Assembly: GCA_949358305.1 (NCBI GenBank)
Contig: OX442314.1
Location: 61,203,369 to 61,267,368, forward strand
Direction: 5' to 3'
Length of the DNA stretch: 64,000 nucleotides
Origin: Strigamia acuminata
Lineage: Eukaryota; Arthropoda; Chilopoda; Geophilomorpha; Linotaeniidae
In this document: positions 24,101 through 31,256 of the stretch, one piece after another
Position numbering within the stretch: the first letter of the stretch is position 1
How the letters are laid out: every line of letters starts with the position of its first letter
The notes under the pieces: model-generated
Told to the model about the DNA's origin: nothing
The model's database searches: none
What the model saw: the letters and a program-made list of their open reading frames with translations, nothing else
Translations under genes and position numbers: made by a program

Positions 24101-27100
24101 TCACCTTGATCATTTAGTTGCATGAGGGCAGCGCCCAAACCTGAATAGCTGGCGTCTGTTTGTAGTATGTATGGCTTGGTCCAATCTGGGAATTTTCGGT
24201 GTAGAGTTGGTTCTGCCAATCCTTTCTTGAGTGAATCAAATGCCTCTTGGTGTTGAATCGTCCAATTCCACTCAGAATCTTTTTTGAGTAAGGGGCGAAA
24301 CACCTCGCATGTTTTTGAATAATTTGGGAAAAATGACTGATAATAACCAATCATTCGTTTGAATCTTTGTAATTCTTTGATGTTGGTAGGCGCCGGAAAA
24401 TACTGAATTGCCGTCACCTTATTTGGATTTGGTTTAATGTGTCCAGCCTCCACAATGTGTCCCAAAACCTCGAGCGATGTTTTACACAATTCTGTCTTGT
24501 TGGCGTTCATCGTGAATCCCGCTTCATCCAAGGCCTGAAGAATCACTTTAAGATGTTGCACATGCTCCTCAAAAGTTTTGCTGAAAATTATCACATCATC
24601 GAGATAAACGAACACGAACTTGTAAAGATATTTCGACAAAGTTTTGTTCATGGGTCGCTGCAGAGTTGCTGGGCCATTAATGGGTCCAAACGGCATTCTC
24701 ACATATTCGAAAAGTCCTCTGTGCGTAATAAATGCGAGAAATCTCTCGTCACCTGGACGGACTCCAATCTGGTGGAAAGCTTCTCGTCCATCTATGATCG
24801 AAAACCAATTTGATCCTCCTAAATAAGAAAATATATTATCGATGTCGGGTAGTGGGTAGACATCTGGTAAAGTTTGAGCATTCATCGGTCTAAAATCCAT
24901 GGCTGTACGCCAGTCTCCAGTTTTCTTTGGAACAACAACAGGCGCCACCGCACAATCACTTTTTGATCGACGAATAATGCCTTGCTTTAGTTTTTGGTCC
25001 AAATAAGCGTCAATTACCATCTTTATTGCTGGGTTAACGGGTCTTACAGGCACATGAATTGGTCTAAAGTCCGGTTTTAAATTTACTTCAAACTGAGTGT
25101 TGTTGCATAATCCAACCTCCTCGCGAAATACTTTCGAAATTGGTCGAAGAGTCTGAATTAATAAACGAATTTGGGGTACCGTCAATGATGACCACAGCTG
25201 GTCGTAAATCCAATCCAGCTGTGTTGGATCACTGCTTGGTTGATATTGTAGTACGTTAACATCCAGAGGCGGCTCCGAAATCGTCGAATGATCGTGTACT
25301 CTGGCCATGAGCGCATTTTCACCCACACGACGCAAAAGCCGTCTTCCCTGCGTGTTAAGTTGTTTTATTGTTGGTGACAATTCATAAAGGCGTCTTCGCT
25401 GTCGTCTTGCACGTCTGCGTTGGCTAAGCGTCGAAAACAATGATGAATTGAATTTTCTTGATTTTTTAATGGAATCCTTCCTCTTTGGTGACCATATCAA
25501 TGACCATTGATCTCGTGTACGATTCCGAATCCTCTTGATTTGGTGCTGAGCATCGTCATTTGGATATTCGAAAATCTCTTCTAGAAGAATACAATTAATG
25601 TTGTTAATTTCTACTTTGGGTACATCCTTGGAGCTGTCCTTTCTATCATCGGGCTTCTTAATGGGGAATAAAAGAACAGATTCTGACTTGTTAGCTTGTT
25701 CTAAAGTCATGAATTGTCTTCGCTCTGGCGATCCCTTCAAATACCACTGGCACAACTCAAAGTCTGCGCACAGACCAACCGCTCTGCAGAAATCTCTTCC
25801 CAGCAGAAGGTCCTCTGATGTTTTGGGTATAATTAAACAAATGAAAGAAATAATGGCCAAAGGCGCGCGCACCGACAGTTTAACAGATCCCTTAACTGGA
25901 ATTTTGTTATCAGCCGCTGTACGCACTGTTTCGTGAAGTTCGAGCAATTCCAAACCCATATTTGCTTTAAGTTTGTTAAATAACGACTCCGACATTACAC
26001 ATGTCTGAGCGCCTGAATCCAAAAGTGCGACAAAACTCACGTTGGCCCATGTTATCTTGGTGTATGGTGCTTCTCTGTTGAAGCGATCAGTCTTCGTAAT
26101 TTCGATTATTGGCTCTTCGGATTTTTGCAATTCCTCGGGCGACAAAAGAACGAAGTTTGTTTGCAACGTCTTACTCTGCGTTGTCAACAAAGTTGGGTCT
26201 TTGGGGGTCTCCTTGGCTTTCACAGACGAAAGTTGCGCTGATTTTGTTGGTTGTGGTGTTACGACACCGGATGTTTTTGTTTTTGATTTACTTGAATCTG
26301 ATTTGATTGATGTAGTTAATTTAATGTCCGTAGACGGGGTTAATGATTTGTTGTTGTCTTCTCGAACAGCAGATGGCGCCTCTGGTGTCGGAGTAGACGG
26401 TTTTGTACTTCCATCGATGTCTGGTGATTCTTCAGTCTTCTTCTCAGTAGAGTCCTTGATGTTTGTATCCGACCCACTCTCTGGACTCATGCTTTGAGCA
26501 GGCCGCTTGCGTTTCCCGACTGACGACTCCATTCCTTGCCACAAACGGGGCATACAGGCCTCCATGATTGCCTGTCAGACATGAACCATTTGTCCGTTGG
26601 TGTTTTTCTCCACATAGCATTCTTCGGAAGCTTTGGCTCCGAAGGCGCTTCTTTAGCAGCTGGAAAAATGACAACGTCCTTGGCACATGTGTGCTGTGTT
26701 TCCGTTCTAGGTGTTGGCGTAGTAGTCGCATTCATGACGTGGACATCAGACTTTTGTGCTGCCGCCGATGCAGACTCCTTTGGCGGGTCTTTATTTGTTT
26801 CCTCGCCGTTGGCATCTTCTGGATCAATTGCACAAATCGACATGTCCTCGAGCAATGCTGTAAATACTTTGTTGAATCGTGAAAAACGACCAGACCTGGA
26901 CGAAGTAGATTGTTGATTTAACTTCTCCTCCTCCGTTCTGGTATGTGTGGCAGGACCCACTCCTGCGGGTAAAGGCATCTCTTGGTCCGAAACTCCGCAC
27001 TGTTTGTACTCAAAAGTCCGCAACGAATACAACTGAAGGCGATTATCGACGTCGTTGCCCATTTTGACTGCGTCGTCGATCGTCCTGATGCCCCAAGAGC

Positions 27101-30100
27101 GCATTAATTGTACGACCTGAGTTTGCATCATGCCCTGAACTCGTTCCCACTGCAAGCCCTTGTCCTTGTATCCAGCAATATTTAAATAATGAATCATCTC
27201 GCTGAGGAATGACATAGTTGGTTCCCCTGGCTTTTGTTTGCGCTGAGACAACTTAACATTAGCTAAAGCTGAATTAATGGAAAATACCTGCCTGAAAATT
27301 AATTCAAAGTCCTCCCAATTGTTAAGTTTTGGAGTTAGAGCCATCCACCAACGTTGCGCTCTATTTCGAAGCGCGAGAACCACGTATACTTTCAAATATA
27401 TTCCTTCCGGTGCTCCCATGGTAAACATGTGCGCATATAGCTTACCTAGGAACAAGTCCACTGTGTCGAAAGTAGCTTCATCCGGGTCGAAGTATGGAAT
27501 TTTTTCAACTTTAAGTTTATACCTTCCAACCTGAGCGGCTTGACGCTGATTCTCCGACTCCAACGAGAATTGAGATCTCGTGTGAGGGTGTTGTCTTGAG
27601 GCGCTGAGTGGTATGCCTTGACTACCTCTTTGAGCGGAATCCGGATCAAGATTTGTTGGTGGGTCCCGTGGAACATTGAAAGTCGTGTCTCCCTGTTGTG
27701 AATGTTGTTGGCGTCGTCTCGGAGAATAAGAGCCAGTGCGTCGTGGTCCCGACGCACGTCCAGTATCTCCAAAAGAAAAATCGGCTCCCCGAGTGCCTTC
27801 TCGACCACGACGTGTGGCCCCTGAACCTGCTTCTGGTGCTGATGGTTCAGGTCGAGTTCGCTCGTTGTGCGAGTGGATAAACTCCTCCACTCTGTCGTTC
27901 AGCTCGCGCCTAATCTGCCTCATTGATTCGAGCAACTCCTGGCGAAGTTCGTGTTGTAACTCCCTTCTATCCTCTCGTAATACTCTCATCAATGCTTCCA
28001 TCGACAATGCAGGTGGATTCCTTCGATGTTGTTGTGGTTCCGGTTGCATAAACGTAGGTTGGTAAGGAGGCGGCGGTCTTCGTTGAATTTCTTCTCGAAC
28101 CGCCCGCATCCCGTCCACAACTCGTCTTCTTTCTATGAGTGAGTCCTGCAAATGGCGTCTATTTTCCTCCCATTGATCCCGTGCCGCAGCCGCTTCCCGT
28201 TCATGTTGGAGTTGATCCGCTTCTATTTGGGCGTATGTCCTCCAAGGATTGGAAAGTGGTACGTCTGTAGAAATTGGTTGTACTAGTAGATCTTGTTGTT
28301 GGTCTGGCTCATGGATAGGTGAGTCTGGAAGTGGCAAAGTATGCGCTATTTCGGCGTCTACGTCCGAAACACTGGACTCTGACAGAGCGTCGCGTGAAGC
28401 CATGTTGAAATAATAATGTGTGTGCCGACAAAAATAAGTAATTAATTAAATAAATATAACGACCTATACTTGCGTAGTCTTCACTGAAGAAAATGGTGGT
28501 TTGTGTTCTCTTAGAACACGTTTCGAGTTGAATCCTGTCAAGCTCGCCAAGATTGTCACATCGTAGTCGACTTTTTAACAATGGTTTCGGAAATTTGAGA
28601 ATTTCCAGGGATTGTGATAACCAGAAAATTTAGGTTCGCAGGCGCTGCAACTCTTAAAACTTTGCCGGGGGTGGTAGCTAGGTTAAGACAGCGTCTATTC
28701 GTGAAATCTGTATTTTTATGGGTGCAGGATTCAATTCGGGCGCCGTACAAAATGGCGAACGTTGATACTTCGAATTTAAGACCAAAATATCGCTCTTCAC
28801 TAGGGAAAATGTCGTCATATGCTAGGCGTACTTACGAAGAGTATATTTCTTCTCCTGGACACGCGCAAACGTTGGGTGAACGCGCAAACAGGTACCAAAC
28901 CGCAGACAACGTCGTCTAACCGTCGATAATGAAATGAATACGCAATTGAGACGAGTATGAGTTCAAAATGTCTAGGCTGAGGAGGAAGTCACAGTCGTGG
29001 CATAAAATGTATTGACGAATTAAGACCGTCGAATACGCCGCTTTTCCAGTAATTTGTACGCAAATAATGGGCAAATAATAAAGGTTGTGGTTAGATAGCC
29101 AACCATGAGAATTCGGGCTGCATAATGACCGTATGCGTTGAGACGCAACATAAATCACACTTGGAAATCTTCCTAGTTGAGACAGGAGATGTTGACTAGT
29201 CGAAGGCGAAAATTATTCTCTCTGTCAAAAATGTCTTGACAGAACAAGTCACCTCTGATCACATGTCAAAGGCCAAGCCAATTCCCAATGGGGACTGGGC
29301 AGAAAACAGGCGATCAGGGGTGAAATATGCAAATTTAGAGTGCGATTATATCAACTTATTGCAGAATTCTCATGAATTGTCTGGATGGGGTGATTAAAAC
29401 CAGGCCAAATTAAAGATAAATATCAAAAATAAGGAAAATAAAATAAAATAAAATAATAAATTTAGATTTGGGAAAAATAAAATAATTTAGGGAAACTAGA
29501 ACAATTTCTCAATAAGATTGGGGAAAATTTAAAGGAAAGGCGCAAAATGCGCTTAAAATTTCGAAAATTATTACTGCTCAAAGTCAGGACCGTGACACTA
29601 TCAAGATTTGCAATGTACCCTATACACTGTACCATGAACCAAGGATTACATAGACATGTACAGAGTATCCGTGGGTTATTTCCTTTTGATTTGTGATTTT
29701 TTGTGCTGATTGGATCACTGCAATCACGTATGATACAATGCTTGCTAACTAAGGATCTGTAGGTTTTTTCAACATTTGACAATTATTCCTAAATTTTTAC
29801 TTTTTTTGGTTGTTTGTTTAACCTTCAAAGGCATAAGGCTATACGGATTTATGGACAAGCTTTTTCTTGAATAGGAAATTTTTTTTTCCTATGAATTTTT
29901 TTGCTGAAAATTTGTGACTTTGTTTATCTGAAAATTAAGTAAATTTCAGGTGAAATTTGTAATGATTCATCACTTATTTAATTAGTTATTGTACTTGCAA
30001 AATTGGTGCCCCTTAAAACTCCAGCAAAACTTATAAGCAGGCTTTGCTGCTTTAGAAAAGAGCGCTTCAGTTAACAGCCTTTTTGCATTTACTAGTAGTG

Positions 30101-31256
30101 TTTAAAACCACCACCAGATGGTTCAAAGTTCATAATTATAGCATTAACATATTGCGCCCTCTATAAAATTAATAAAGAACTACAAAAAACCTAAACAGCG
30201 CTTCAACTAATTGACCTGAAAAGTGTCCATAAATCCCTTATGCCTCCGAAGGTTAAACAAATATCATACTCTATTCATAAAATGTATGTAAAGCAACACC
30301 TTGGAGTAGACGGTAAGGGAATTAATCAAATAATGATGGTAAATACCTCTTGCAAACTAAATTTACTTCTTATTAGTTGATTTGAATTTATAGAGGCTGG
30401 TATATCAGATCTACCTGTTATAGGGGCTGACACCTAAATGTAAATAAATTTTAATGTTTGAAATTTGCTTTTATTATTGTAGTCAATATATTTACGGAAA
30501 GTATGCCTGGGGGACAGAATTTTGGTCGATTGAACCACATTTTCAATTTGCCGTATAAATTTCGACCCGTAATATTTTCTAGAAAACACCCAATGACTCC
30601 ATGGTAGGAGTTTATTGCAGTTAATGGTCGATCATAACTTACCAGCCGTTATCACAGCGCAGGTTCCATAAACGGACAATTCTTTGCTTATTTGAATATT
30701 TGGTTTGTCTGTAGATTTCTGTAAGAAGACTGGTAGTGTTTTCCATTTCAGTTGGCAAAATAAATTGAGATTTCCTTACCGAAATAAATTCCGTTTTGTT
30801 TAATACAGGAATATCAATATCCCATAATGCAGACATGTTGACATTCTTATTAGCAATTAACTTATGCAGTTGGTTAAAACAATCAAATTCAATTGGTGTT
30901 GAGTTTAAAATATTTTTCCATGCATGACTTGTGTATGAGTTTTCGCTCGTGCACACTTTGAGAACTGGGAATGCCATCTCGGTTGCGTCTCTTGTATAAG
31001 CGTCAGTAGCGATTGGGTTCGAAAAGAAATATTCGATTTTCTGCCCAGTTTGATAGCAGCAGAGTGCGAGGCAGCTCGTTAGAAGTAAACTCCAAACCAA
31101 TTTGATTTTAGCGCTTTTCATAGGATCGATTAACGTTTGTAATTCGGGAAATGATTCTTCGAACATCCATAGTCGTGGTATTTGTTGTTTTACAATCTTA
31201 CGGATTTTAGACTTTACCGCTGCTGCAGCTGCATTTCTACACCTTGAAATCCTCAT
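8793..31256 (-). CDS. two-module DEG/ENaC sodium channel gene, left arm (multi-exon, split by gypsy B)
   Basis: Exon-like blocks in transcription order are 31256-30780, 30718-30643, ~30592-30434, ~29797-29602, 15172-15069, 14975-14159, 14100-~13912, 13177-13092, ~12620-12515, 12259-12132 and 9159-8793. Module 1 has TM1 and a FPVLKVC motif in exon 1, Cys-rich extracellular exons, and TM2 with the GxS filter (GLYLGMSILS) in exon 6. The same exon then runs into a second TM1 and FPNITAC motif. Module 2 ends with TM2 (SLGLSILS) and a stop in the last exon. DEG/ENaC channels are trimeric cation channels of the plasma membrane. The His-Gly gating motif before TM1 is not visible. Splice joints of the third, fourth, seventh and ninth blocks are unresolved. 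Gypsy B sits at the end of the fourth block, so expression may be lost. Confidence 0.72.
9160..9800. other. intron sequence and A/T-rich repeat, left arm
   Basis: This is intronic to the DEG/ENaC gene. The stretch 9310-9350 is the paralogous empty site of the solo LTR found at 58618. The stretch 9400-9560 matches the reverse complement of 58380-58560, part of a foldback repeat. No gene is seen. Confidence 0.6.
9831..11511 (-). pseudogene. degenerate Ty1/copia retrotransposon fragment
   Basis: Minus-strand pieces occur in copia order. A piece at 11511-11293 is of unclear identity. A GAG-pre-integrase piece at 10973-10752 has WHARMDHLN and CDACVKSK. An integrase core at 10651-10337 has VKTDNEGEF and LAERANRT. 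An RT start at 10124-9831 has VAQGFKQKPGIDFTEVFSPV and LDIKAAYL. IN before RT defines Ty1/copia. The pieces are in different frames and truncated, with no LTR recognised, so the copy is dead. It sits in the intron between DEG/ENaC exons 10 and 11 of the left arm only. Confidence 0.85.
11600..11755. repeat. TTCG/CGAA-rich inverted-repeat tract
   Basis: The tract has dense reiterations of GTTCG and CGAAC in both orientations (for example AAGAACGAAC, TTCGTTCAC, GAACGCGAAC), able to form hairpins. It is not coding and is probably the remnant of a foldback element. Confidence 0.55.
11787..11941. mobile_element. 155 bp hAT-type MITE with 8 bp TSD
   Basis: The ends are CAGGGCTGGACTGG and its imperfect complement CCAGTCCAGCACTG. 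ATCCTAGG flanks it at 11779-11786 and 11942-11949. An 8 bp TSD and CAGGG-type termini are the hAT signature. The element is GC-rich, unlike its surroundings, and has no ORF. Confidence 0.88.
12132..12259 (-). CDS. left-arm DEG/ENaC exon 10 (Cys-rich)
   Basis: It is bounded by TTAATAG and AATACA/GTATAT. It encodes FDRINTPIRKCMPPNDFYPC, then CYRKKLNEKLTCRYVCIGI. The Cys spacing is of ectodomain type. The donor leaves phase 2, which joins correctly to exon 11. In the right arm the same donor reads GG instead of GT. Confidence 0.7.
12515..12620 (-). CDS. left-arm DEG/ENaC exon 9 (approximate 5' border)
   Basis: It encodes REDQDLDLTSSEFLPF and ends IGYRMIK at a clear AAAG/GTGAGA donor. It joins in phase 0 to exon 10. 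The paralogue ends at 56571. I could not fix the acceptor. Confidence 0.6.
12646..13048. mobile_element. 403 bp piggyBac-like MITE (TTAA target)
   Basis: The terminal inverted repeats are CCTTCCCATAGCCATGG at both ends, flanked by TTAA at 12642-12645 and 13049-13052. The paralogous right-arm intron (near 56447) has a single TTAA at this spot, an empty site. TTAA target duplication defines piggyBac-type transposition. There is no ORF, so it is non-autonomous. Confidence 0.85.
13092..13177 (-). CDS. left-arm DEG/ENaC exon 8 (86 bp)
   Basis: It has a TTTGTCTAG acceptor and a TACGAG/GTAAAA donor. It encodes a segment with ETQYNGEATTLLKYYKTLK and LCDHNYE. The right-arm equivalent (56315-56400) has the same length and borders. 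Confidence 0.68.
13559..13625. repeat. 9 bp microsatellite (TAAAATTTA)n
   Basis: About six to seven head-to-tail copies of a 9 bp AT-only unit, followed by an A run. It is intronic. Confidence 0.85.
13626..13911. other. intron with decayed repeat
   Basis: Near 13700-13800 there are inverted copies of a CATAAGAC..CTTATGG-like motif. A related motif (GGGTGCGTCTTATAATGC) lies in the right arm near 56007. It looks like an old DNA transposon end, unclassified. Confidence 0.45.
13912..14100 (-). CDS. left-arm DEG/ENaC exon 7 (module 2 ectodomain)
   Basis: After TTTTGGCAG the frame from exon 6 continues with VRFSDVEINTPRGICTHYL and then a long open stretch. GICTHYLIG corresponds to the Gly-x-Cys motif seen in exon 2 of module 1. 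The 3' border is not certain; an ACT/GTATTG near 13912 is a candidate. The right arm has a 5 bp deletion inside this exon. Confidence 0.6.
14159..14975 (-). CDS. left-arm DEG/ENaC exon 6: TM2 of module 1 fused to TM1 of module 2
   Basis: This single 817 bp exon has no stop. It starts after CAG/A, in phase with exon 5, and encodes a Cys-rich ectodomain end (CNASNGTYKLY, CLCNRMC). A pre-TM2 stretch and TM2 follow with GLYLGMSILSLLDL; GMS fits the GxS selectivity filter. A basic cytoplasmic linker of roughly 45 residues comes next, then a second hydrophobic segment (VVYLGCTSLFLVIIYFKLMT) and FPNITACVITN, the start of a new ectodomain. It ends at GATTTT/GTAAGT. The arrangement implies one polypeptide with four membrane passes. 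The right arm conserves the whole exon (54805-55606). Confidence 0.82.
15069..15172 (-). CDS. left-arm DEG/ENaC exon 5 (104 bp, Cys-rich)
   Basis: It has an ATTATAG acceptor and a TTGCAG/GTGAGC donor. It encodes FIFLNTSSKSCIDNKDF followed by IKCHEKCLQDFYSQQPC. The Cys pattern ending in QQPC resembles the post-M2-proximal CxxC..CLPPC region of DEG/ENaC ectodomains. Length, phase and borders equal those of right-arm exon 54609-54712. Confidence 0.78.
15243..15965. repeat. palindromic MITE interrupted by a hAT element
   Basis: The outer arms are near-perfect inverted repeats: TGTCCAGTCTAGG at the left and CCTAGACTGGACA at the right, each continuing through GTCCGTTCTGTAGGGCGTA. Without the inner insertion the element is a roughly 120 bp hairpin. 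It lies in the intron between DEG/ENaC exons 4 and 5 (left arm). Confidence 0.75.
15328..15924. mobile_element. 597 bp hAT-type MITE with 8 bp TSD, nested in the palindrome
   Basis: The ends are TAGGGTTGCACCGAATA and its complement, with CGAATATTCGG subterminal repeats. ATGTATAC flanks it on both sides (15320-15327, 15925-15932). The interior is A/T-rich with no ORF, so the element is non-autonomous. Confidence 0.88.
15966..16485. other. left-arm intron, repeats of unknown type
   Basis: No gene. Around 16060-16200 there are inverted GTGCACATTA..CGTAATG motifs, and 16340-16470 repeats CTGTCCGGAC-like words. These are probably fragments of old elements. Confidence 0.4.
16490..17533 (-). repeat. 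3' LTR of element B
   Basis: It has the same length as the other LTR (1044 bp), with TGTCACG..CGTGACA ends. A short ORF inside both LTRs is a by-product of their near identity and is not a gene. Confidence 0.95.
17534..17546 (-). promoter_or_regulatory. polypurine tract of element B
   Basis: The minus strand reads AGGTGGGGGGGAA immediately before the 3' LTR. This is the expected position of the plus-strand primer. Confidence 0.85.
17547..18355 (-). other. 3' untranslated region of element B
   Basis: About 0.8 kb, strongly A/T-rich, with no ORF. It lies between the stop of the extra ORF and the polypurine tract. Confidence 0.7.
18356..21229 (-). CDS. element B ORF3: unknown protein in the env position (628 aa, in-frame TAA, 322 aa)
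   Basis: Two ORFs, 21229-19343 and 19324-18356, share one frame and are separated by a single TAA and six sense codons, so they are probably one ~957-codon gene. No signal peptide or membrane segment is visible, so it does not look like an envelope protein. Residues 56-83 hold CPVCSGTGFE and CRACRGGG, a CxxCxGxG pair like the DnaJ zinc centre. The middle is Ser/Thr-rich. The C-terminus ends in a hydrophobic, probably helical region. It shows loose similarity in layout to ORF3 of element C. The ATG at 21229 is preceded by a possible intron (donor near 21343, acceptor near 21252). Function unknown. Confidence 0.65.
21230..21762 (-). other. spacer between pol and ORF3 of element B, with splice-site-like motifs
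   Basis: Non-coding on the minus strand. Donor-like motifs are ATA/GTAAGTAA near 21638 and ACC/GTAAGTAC near 21343. A pyrimidine-rich acceptor CATTTCTTTTAG ends near 21252, 22 bases before the ORF3 ATG. This suggests that ORF3 is read from a spliced subgenomic RNA (inference). Confidence 0.45.
21763..26517 (-). CDS. pol: gypsy B Pol (protease, RT, RNase H, TAG, integrase)
   Basis: The frame opens by -1 shift at 26511-26517. The first part runs to a TAG at 23326-23328. It holds a protease with LLDSGAQTCV, an RT with FVYLDDVII (about 24600) and an RNase H with QTDASYSGLGAALMQ. The tail after RNase H is Pro/Gly-rich and acidic. Directly after the TAG, in the same frame, follows a 513-residue integrase part. 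It has an HHCC finger (CGHLGVEKTLHRL and CEPCQRAK), a core with YIDYYGK, SDNAPAF and AERLNQ, and a basic C-terminal domain. The single amber codon could be read through or be a mutation. Confidence 0.92.
23326..23328 (-). other. in-frame TAG inside pol of element B
   Basis: The minus strand reads GAC GAT TAG ACA TTT. The frame is open for more than 1000 codons before it and more than 500 after it. The position is the natural linker between the RNase H tail and the integrase. Confidence 0.9.
26487..28403 (-). CDS. gag: gypsy B Gag (638 aa)
   Basis: The N-terminal third is Gln/Arg/Glu-rich with predicted coiled coil (residues about 60-190). A retrotrans_gag-like region (about 310-420) has FLGKLYAHMFTMG and QRWWMALTPKLNNWEDFELI. 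The C-terminus has a single CPVC pair near the frameshift site instead of a classical CCHC knuckle, so RNA binding may rely on the Arg-rich parts (inference). The ATG at 28403 is the first in the frame, about 150 bp after the 5' LTR. Confidence 0.9.
   Translation of the reverse strand: MASRDALSESSVSDVDAEIAHTLPLPDSPIHEPDQQQDLLVQPISTDVPLSNPWRTYAQIEADQLQHEREAAAARDQWEENRRHLQDSLIERRRVVDGMRAVREEIQRRPPPPYQPTFMQPEPQQHRRNPPALSMEALMRVLREDRRELQHELRQELLESMRQIRRELNDRVEEFIHSHNERTRPEPSAPEAGSGATRRGREGTRGADFSFGDTGRASGPRRTGSYSPRRRQQHSQQGDTTFNVPRDPPTNLDPDSAQRGSQGIPLSASRQHPHTRSQFSLESENQRQAAQVGRYKLKVEKIPYFDPDEATFDTVDLFLGKLYAHMFTMGAPEGIYLKVYVVLALRNRAQRWWMALTPKLNNWEDFELIFRQVFSINSALANVKLSQRKQKPGEPTMSFLSEMIHYLNIAGYKDKGLQWERVQGMMQTQVVQLMRSWGIRTIDDAVKMGNDVDNRLQLYSLRTFEYKQCGVSDQEMPLPAGVGPATHTRTEEEKLNQQSTSSRSGRFSRFNKVFTALLEDMSICAIDPEDANGEETNKDPPKESASAAAQKSDVHVMNATTTPTPRTETQHTCAKDVVIFPAAKEAPSEPKLPKNAMWRKTPTDKWFMSDRQSWRPVCPVCGKEWSRQSGNASGLLKA
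26511..26517 (-). promoter_or_regulatory. -1 frameshift site (GGGAAAC) of element B
   Basis: The gag frame reads TCG GGA AAC GCA. The heptamer G GGA AAC is in canonical phase, about 20 bases before the gag stop. The -1 frame continues as KRKRPAQSMSPES, the Pol start. Confidence 0.8.
28532..28549 (-). promoter_or_regulatory. primer binding site of element B
   Basis: The minus strand reads TGGCGAGCTTGACAGGAT, five bases after the LTR end. Its first eight bases fit the complement of a tRNA-Arg 3' end, and the rest fits only partly. The tRNA identity is tentative. Confidence 0.6.
28554..29597 (-). repeat. 5' LTR of element B
   Basis: 1044 bp, the same length as the 3' LTR, flanked outside by the TSD copy CTAT (29598-29601). 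Confidence 0.95.
29602..29797 (-). CDS. left-arm DEG/ENaC exon 4, ending at the gypsy B insertion
   Basis: A CCTACAG acceptor precedes a Cys-rich stretch (IIRDCSDPIS, LCTCLCNPWF, VQCIGYIANLD) that matches right-arm sequence 54435-54594. The coding match stops at the TSD of element B, which begins at 29601. The 13.1 kb element therefore lies at or within the 3' end of this exon. Confidence 0.6.
29798..30433. other. left-arm intron between exon blocks 3 and 4
   Basis: A/T-rich, with no ORF. The words AACCTTC(A/G)AAGGCAT near 29820 and CCTTATGCCTCCGAAGGTTA near 30236 are inverted copies, so 29818-30255 may be a MITE of about 440 bp. Confidence 0.4.
30434..30592 (-). CDS. left-arm DEG/ENaC exon 3-like block
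   Basis: The frame beginning SRKYYGSKF is the one with synonymous differences from the right arm (CAC/CAT, TTT/TTC), so it is likely the coding frame. It encodes a charged ectodomain segment with SPRHTFRKYID. I could not find a donor/acceptor pair that joins it in frame to exon 2, and an in-frame TAG lies near 30434. The boundaries are therefore uncertain. Confidence 0.45.
   Translation of the reverse strand, partial: WVFSRKYYGSKFIRQIENVVQSTKILSPRHTFRKYIDYNNKSKFQTLKFIYI
30643..30718 (-). CDS. left-arm DEG/ENaC exon 2 (76 bp)
   Basis: It is bounded by TTCTTACAG and G/GTAAGT and continues the exon 1 frame. It encodes a short extracellular segment with YGTCAVITA, comparable to the Gly-x-Cys-x-x-Phe/Thr motif of DEG/ENaC ectodomains. 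The right-arm exon has the same length and splice borders. Reading straight through from exon 1 without splicing would give an artificial 213-residue ORF. Confidence 0.75.
30780..31256 (-). CDS. left-arm DEG/ENaC exon 1: N-terminus, TM1, start of extracellular domain
   Basis: The ATG at 31256 follows a 3' splice-like TTTGCAG/G, so an upstream non-coding exon is likely. The encoded part has a basic cytoplasmic N-terminus, a Trp/Phe-rich stretch, one hydrophobic segment (VWSLLLTSCLALCCYQTG), then FFSNPIAT and the family-typical Phe-Pro..Val-Cys motif (FPVLKVC). The exon ends at TTTCG/GTAAGG. The paralogous exon is 52465-52935 and a truncated third copy lies at 33831-34045. Confidence 0.8.

Larger units (their letters stand above)
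16490..29597 (-). mobile_element. complete Ty3/gypsy element B (13.1 kb) with extra 3' ORF
   Basis: Two 1044 bp direct LTRs (16490-17533 and 28554-29597) differ at about six sites by eye, so the insertion is recent. The flanks are CTAT at 16486-16489 and 29598-29601, a 4 bp TSD. On the minus strand the order is LTR, primer site, gag, -1 frameshift, pol with one in-frame TAG, a large unknown ORF with one in-frame TAA, polypurine tract, LTR. The element interrupts the left-arm DEG/ENaC gene at exon 4. All hallmark sites are present. Whether the two stops inactivate it is open. Confidence 0.96.
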
